Shown here in pieces: positions 33,886 to 36,129 of a stretch of DNA of 36,129 bases. Under the pieces are notes generated by a model. The model was not told where the DNA came from, made no database searches, and saw only the letters and a program-made list of their open reading frames with translations. Origin of the DNA: JBGTIS01 sp041745535 (GTDB taxonomy: Bacteria > Bacteroidota > Bacteroidia > Cytophagales > Cyclobacteriaceae); contig JBGTIS010000108.1 in assembly GCA_041745535.1 (NCBI GenBank), positions 1 to 36,129 on the forward strand. The letters are read 5' to 3'. Both the position numbers and the translations under genes were made by a program. Position 1 is the first letter of the stretch. Every line of letters starts with the position of its first letter.

Positions 33886-34449
33886 TCAGACCTTGAGCGA
33901 GCCGCGGAAACCCCTGGCCGTATAGTACGAATCTGCTCCGTTATGATACACAAATACAGTGTTGTATCGAAGGTCACAAAAAATGGCCCCGCCAAGTTTT
34001 CTAATATCAGCGGGTGTTTTCACCCAGCTCGATGTTTTCAAATCGAAGTTTCCAAGTTTTTGCAATTCTCTATATTGCTGCTCCGTTAAAAGCTCAATAC
34101 CCATGTCAGCCGCCATATCGATAGCGCTATTTTCCGGCTTATGTGCTTTCCTTGACTCCAGCGCACTGCGGTCGTAACAAACACTTCTGCGGCCTATAGG
34201 ACTTTCCGCTGAACAATCATAAAAAATGTATTCGCCCGTCTTATTATCATATCCCACAACATCGGGTTCTCCGCCGGTGCTTTCCATATTGTCGAGCGAC
34301 CACAGTTTTTCAGTATTAACTTCAAGCTTTGCTTGTACTTTGGACCATTCCATACCTTTATGGCGGTCCATGTTTTTTTCAAAACGTACTTTCAAAACGC
34401 CGAGTAATTCTTCACTTTGTGCTGGTGACAACTTCCTTTTACTGCTCAT
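33886..34449 (-). CDS. DUF4256 domain protein
   Basis: A 187-aa soluble protein matching DUF4256 along its length: LRVRF-like start LKVRFEKNMDRHKGMEW, then MESTGGEPDVVGYDNKTGEY, FYDCSAESPIGRRSVCYDR, ESRKAHKPENSAIDMAADMG and GGAIFCDLRYNTVFVYHNGA. Function is not established. Such genes often sit in ArsR/SRPBCC clusters. It starts five bases after the stop of the DoxX-like gene, in the same operon. Confidence 0.9.
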   Translation of the reverse strand: MSSKRKLSPAQSEELLGVLKVRFEKNMDRHKGMEWSKVQAKLEVNTEKLWSLDNMESTGGEPDVVGYDNKTGEYIFYDCSAESPIGRRSVCYDRSALESRKAHKPENSAIDMAADMGIELLTEQQYRELQKLGNFDLKTSSWVKTPADIRKLGGAIFCDLRYNTVFVYHNGADSYYTARGFRGSLKV

Positions 34450-34454
34450 TCTAT

Positions 34455-34841
34455 TTATTGATTAATTAACTGAAATGATTTTTTATCTGCAGGTCTGAAA
34501 TACCAGGATACCACCGTCAGGACTAGCAGCAGCAGCGGAGGAAATATTTCATTTATGGGATCATTTGATGCAACATGCGAAACGATGGCTCCCGACATGG
34601 CAAAGAAAAAGCCCGCATATGCCCATTCCTTGAGTAAAGGAAATTTAGGAATAAGCACGGCAACAACTCCCAAAATTTTCCAAACACCTAGTAGGGTCAT
34701 TAAATAAAGAGGAAAGCCTAATTGAGTAAAGTTTTCAACCTCTTCATCCATCTTAATTACCTGTACTATTCCCGTTGATGTCATCCCCAAGGCTAGCCAG
34801 ATCGTGGAAATCCAATAGATAATTTTATCTCTCTTTGTCAT
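34455..34841 (-). CDS. DoxX-like four-helix membrane protein
   Basis: A 128-aa integral membrane protein with four hydrophobic segments (about residues 8-28, 45-65, 72-92, 98-116): IIYWISTIWLALGMTSTGIV, LYLMTLLGVWKILGVVAVLI, WAYAGFFFAMSGAIVSHV and FPPLLLLVLTVVSWYF. The LG-x-W-K-I-LG motif and lengths match DoxX-like (DoxX_2) proteins. Role unknown, perhaps redox or stress related. Third gene of the ArsR operon, six bases after the SRPBCC gene. Confidence 0.9.
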   Translation of the reverse strand: MTKRDKIIYWISTIWLALGMTSTGIVQVIKMDEEVENFTQLGFPLYLMTLLGVWKILGVVAVLIPKFPLLKEWAYAGFFFAMSGAIVSHVASNDPINEIFPPLLLLVLTVVSWYFRPADKKSFQLINQ

Positions 34842-34847
34842 AATGTG

Positions 34848-35312
34848 TTATTTTAATTTGCTTACGGTGTCTTGTAATCGGTTATGTGCCATATTGATGC
34901 CTTGAGCAAAGGGTAGCTGCAGCATTTGGTCCCTGTCCGCGACTGATCTATATATTATATGCATAATGAGTTTGCTGGTGCGGTCTGTGAGTTTTTCAAA
35001 TTCTAAGAATTCAAGCTGAACAGGAAAAGACGTATTCTCCATTTCAAATGTCCGTATGATTTTCTGGTTCGGGTTAAACTCGTGGATTACCCCGTTGAAC
35101 CCGTGTTTGTTTCCTTTAGGATCGGTGGTTTCAAATTGCCAGCTGCCGTGCTTTTTATTTTCAAGTTTCAGCACTTTCGTGCCCATCCATTGCTCCACAA
35201 TTTCGGGCGCTGCATACGCTTTAAAAAGCGATTCCACGGGCAAATCAAATTCCCTTGTAATCACTAATTCCTGTTTGCCTTCTTCGGCATTGATTTTAGT
35301 TTTAGTATTCAT
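34848..35312 (-). CDS. AHSA1/SRPBCC domain protein
   Basis: A 154-aa protein of the START-like SRPBCC (Activator of Hsp90 ATPase homolog 1-like) family: ITREFDLPVESLFKAYAAPE, VEQWMGTKVLKLEN, GSWQFETTDPKGNKHGFNGV and QLPFAQGINMAHNRLQDTVS. The fold makes a deep hydrophobic cavity for a small ligand; the ligand is unknown. It begins one base after the ArsR stop. ArsR-SRPBCC pairs are common in Bacteroidota. Confidence 0.93.
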   Translation of the reverse strand: MNTKTKINAEEGKQELVITREFDLPVESLFKAYAAPEIVEQWMGTKVLKLENKKHGSWQFETTDPKGNKHGFNGVIHEFNPNQKIIRTFEMENTSFPVQLEFLEFEKLTDRTSKLIMHIIYRSVADRDQMLQLPFAQGINMAHNRLQDTVSKLK

Positions 35313-35313
35313 A

Positions 35314-35634
35314 TTATTTGTTTTCTACTTTTTTCATGATGCTTTCTAATTTATCAAACCTTTCATCCCACATTTTCGCGAAGGGGATTAGCCATTCCGC
35401 TATTTCTTTCATTTTGTTAGGATTGAAGTAATAATAAATTTCCCTGCCTGTTTGCTCTTGTTTTAGCAGCTGGCATTCAGTAAGGATTTGAATATGCTTT
35501 GAAATAGTTTGTCTCGATGAATCAAAGTTGTCCGCTATAGCGCCCGGTGTCATAGCCTGCAAAGCAACCAAAGATAAAATAGCCCTTCGTGTTGGGTCTG
35601 CGATTGCCTGGAAAATGTCTCGCCTTGTTTTCAT
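35314..35634 (-). CDS. ArsR-family transcriptional repressor
   Basis: A 106-aa winged helix-turn-helix protein: RRDIFQAIADPTRRAILSLV, GAIADNFDSSRQTISKHIQIL, ECQLLKQEQTGREIYYYFNP. It lacks the CxC metal site of ArsR/SmtB metal sensors, as in the SRPBCC-linked group, so it probably senses something else or is controlled by a partner. It heads the operon and its ATG lies four bases from a perfect duplicated palindrome that is likely its own operator, so negative autoregulation is inferred. Confidence 0.93.
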   Translation of the reverse strand: MKTRRDIFQAIADPTRRAILSLVALQAMTPGAIADNFDSSRQTISKHIQILTECQLLKQEQTGREIYYYFNPNKMKEIAEWLIPFAKMWDERFDKLESIMKKVENK

Positions 35635-35638
35635 TTGT

Positions 35639-35679
35639 GCAGTTATTTGACTGCGAATATAATGCAGTTATTTGACTGC
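35639..35679. promoter_or_regulatory. Duplicated palindromic operator of the ArsR operon
   Basis: GCAGTTATTTGACTGC occurs twice, perfectly, at 35639-35654 and 35664-35679, with a 25-base period. Each copy is an inverted repeat GCAGT-N6-ACTGC, suited to a dimeric winged-helix repressor. One copy fills the space between the -33 and -7 boxes, the other covers the expected transcription start and leader. Confidence 0.85.
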
Positions 35680-35684
35680 GCAAA
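35654..35684 (-). promoter_or_regulatory. Bacteroidota-type promoter of the ArsR operon
   Basis: On the minus strand TTTG (35684-35681), then exactly 19 bases, then TATATTCG (35661-35654), one mismatch from TAnnTTTG. This matches the Bacteroidota -33/-7 pattern, about 20 bases ahead of the ArsR start codon. Confidence 0.7.
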
Positions 35685-36067
35685 ATTTTCTTCGATTTTT
35701 CTAAGAGTTAGCGAAGGATTGTCCCACGAAAAGTCGTTGAGAGATGTTGTCTGTTGAAATTAGCTTGTAGCAGTGAGTTCACCAATGACTTTACAGGTGT
35801 CGGGCTATGTGGTCGTTTAGCCTTGCTGCCAACATTCGTATAAAGCGTATCTGACGCTAATCTTAGTAATCCTGCGCCGGTAGGAGGGGGGTAGCTTTCG
35901 CGCATTACGTTCGTAATGCGAAGATGAAGGGTTTTGGTAAATATGGGTGAGAATCAATGGTTGAAAACGAGCGTTAACGAGGTCAATTGATGGGTATGGA
36001 TTTAACTTTTTCAGGGCAAGGCATGGTCGCCTGCCCCGAAAAAGTATGTGATCGGCGCTGTATATGA
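35685..36067. other. Intergenic region with two inverted repeats
   Basis: About 380 bases with no supported gene. It contains a perfect palindrome at 35901-35920 (CGCATTACG, two-base loop, CGTAATGCG) and a long hairpin at 36005-36045. Confidence 0.5.
36005..36045 (-). terminator. Strong hairpin after the right-edge gene
   Basis: ACTTTTTCAGGGCA (36005-36018) pairs with TGCCCCGAAAAAGT (36032-36045): 13 of 14 positions, with a 13-base loop. It lies 23 bases past the stop of the minus-strand gene at the window edge and is a plausible terminator for it, although no long T-run follows. Confidence 0.5.
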
Positions 36068-36129
36068 TTATGAGGTAAGCAATTCGTCCAGATTTTCCAG
36101 GGCAGCGATAAAGCCTTCTTTGAAGCCCA
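36068..36129 (-). CDS. 3' end of a gene running off the window
   Basis: Reading leftwards from the edge, the last 19 codons encode GFKEGFIAALENLDELLTS and stop with TAA at 36070-36068. The short helix ending in LDELL resembles the C-terminal helix of SRPBCC-type proteins, which would suit the neighbourhood, but the fragment is too short to be sure. Confidence 0.5.
   Translation of the reverse strand, partial: GFKEGFIAALENLDELLTS

Noticed and set aside
35708..35905. 65-codon minus-strand frame upstream of the ArsR operon
   Set aside because: Ser/Thr/Pro/Arg-rich random-looking product without start context; sits in an intergenic region with palindromes.

Overview
The window looks like a chromosomal segment of a Bacteroidota bacterium of the Cytophagales/Chitinophagales type. 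The evidence is two large secreted proteins with type IX secretion C-terminal sorting domains, lipoproteins with acidic residues just after the lipobox cysteine, a TTTG-N19-TAnnTTTG-like promoter, AT-rich gaps, and a typical ArsR/SRPBCC/DoxX-like/DUF4256 cluster. No rRNA, tRNA or CRISPR array was seen. Genus cannot be decided from the sequence alone.

Positions 1-29.3 kb are mostly intact single-copy genes. On the minus strand: a DUF1828/DUF1829 protein with a tiny coupled partner, then a lipoprotein with two four-cysteine repeats. A secreted metallophosphoesterase (+) converges on a bestrophin-like channel (-). Next come a methyltransferase, a 5'-truncated ThuA-like remnant, and a translationally coupled minus-strand operon of ECF sigma factor, 61-aa membrane protein and lgt. 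On the plus strand, two type IX cargo proteins that share a collinear architecture flank a secreted endonuclease/exonuclease/phosphatase protein. Then a small membrane protein, a GNAT acetyltransferase, an MsbA-like ABC exporter, two tiny single-span membrane proteins, the tight operon mnmH-selD-PNPOx-like (2-selenouridine tRNA modification), and divergently an operon of three secreted amidohydrolase-like proteins, of which only the middle one keeps the HxH metal motif. A DUF2188 protein and an Asp-box beta-propeller lipoprotein follow.

Positions 29.3-33.9 kb form an accessory zone full of decaying genes: a RelE/ParE-antitoxin pair with an apparent frameshift at the toxin start, an IS630-family element whose transposase has an in-frame amber codon and which sits in the sixth codon of a small membrane-protein gene that can be rebuilt across it, an intact alpha/beta hydrolase, and two convergent gene fragments that seem joined by one deletion, each also lacking a usable start codon.

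Positions 33.9-35.7 kb hold an operon read leftwards: ArsR repressor, AHSA1/SRPBCC protein, DoxX-like membrane protein, DUF4256 protein, and the broken DUF1801/YdeI-like gene. Its promoter carries two perfect 16-bp copies of a palindromic site placed around the -7 box, a strong candidate operator for the ArsR protein. The window ends inside another minus-strand gene.

I did not find a clearly new defence or mobile system. The most interesting candidates are the ArsR operator layout, the sigma/small-membrane-protein/lgt coupling, the cysteine-repeat lipoprotein, the amidohydrolase trio with two likely non-catalytic members, and the reconstructable gene disruptions.
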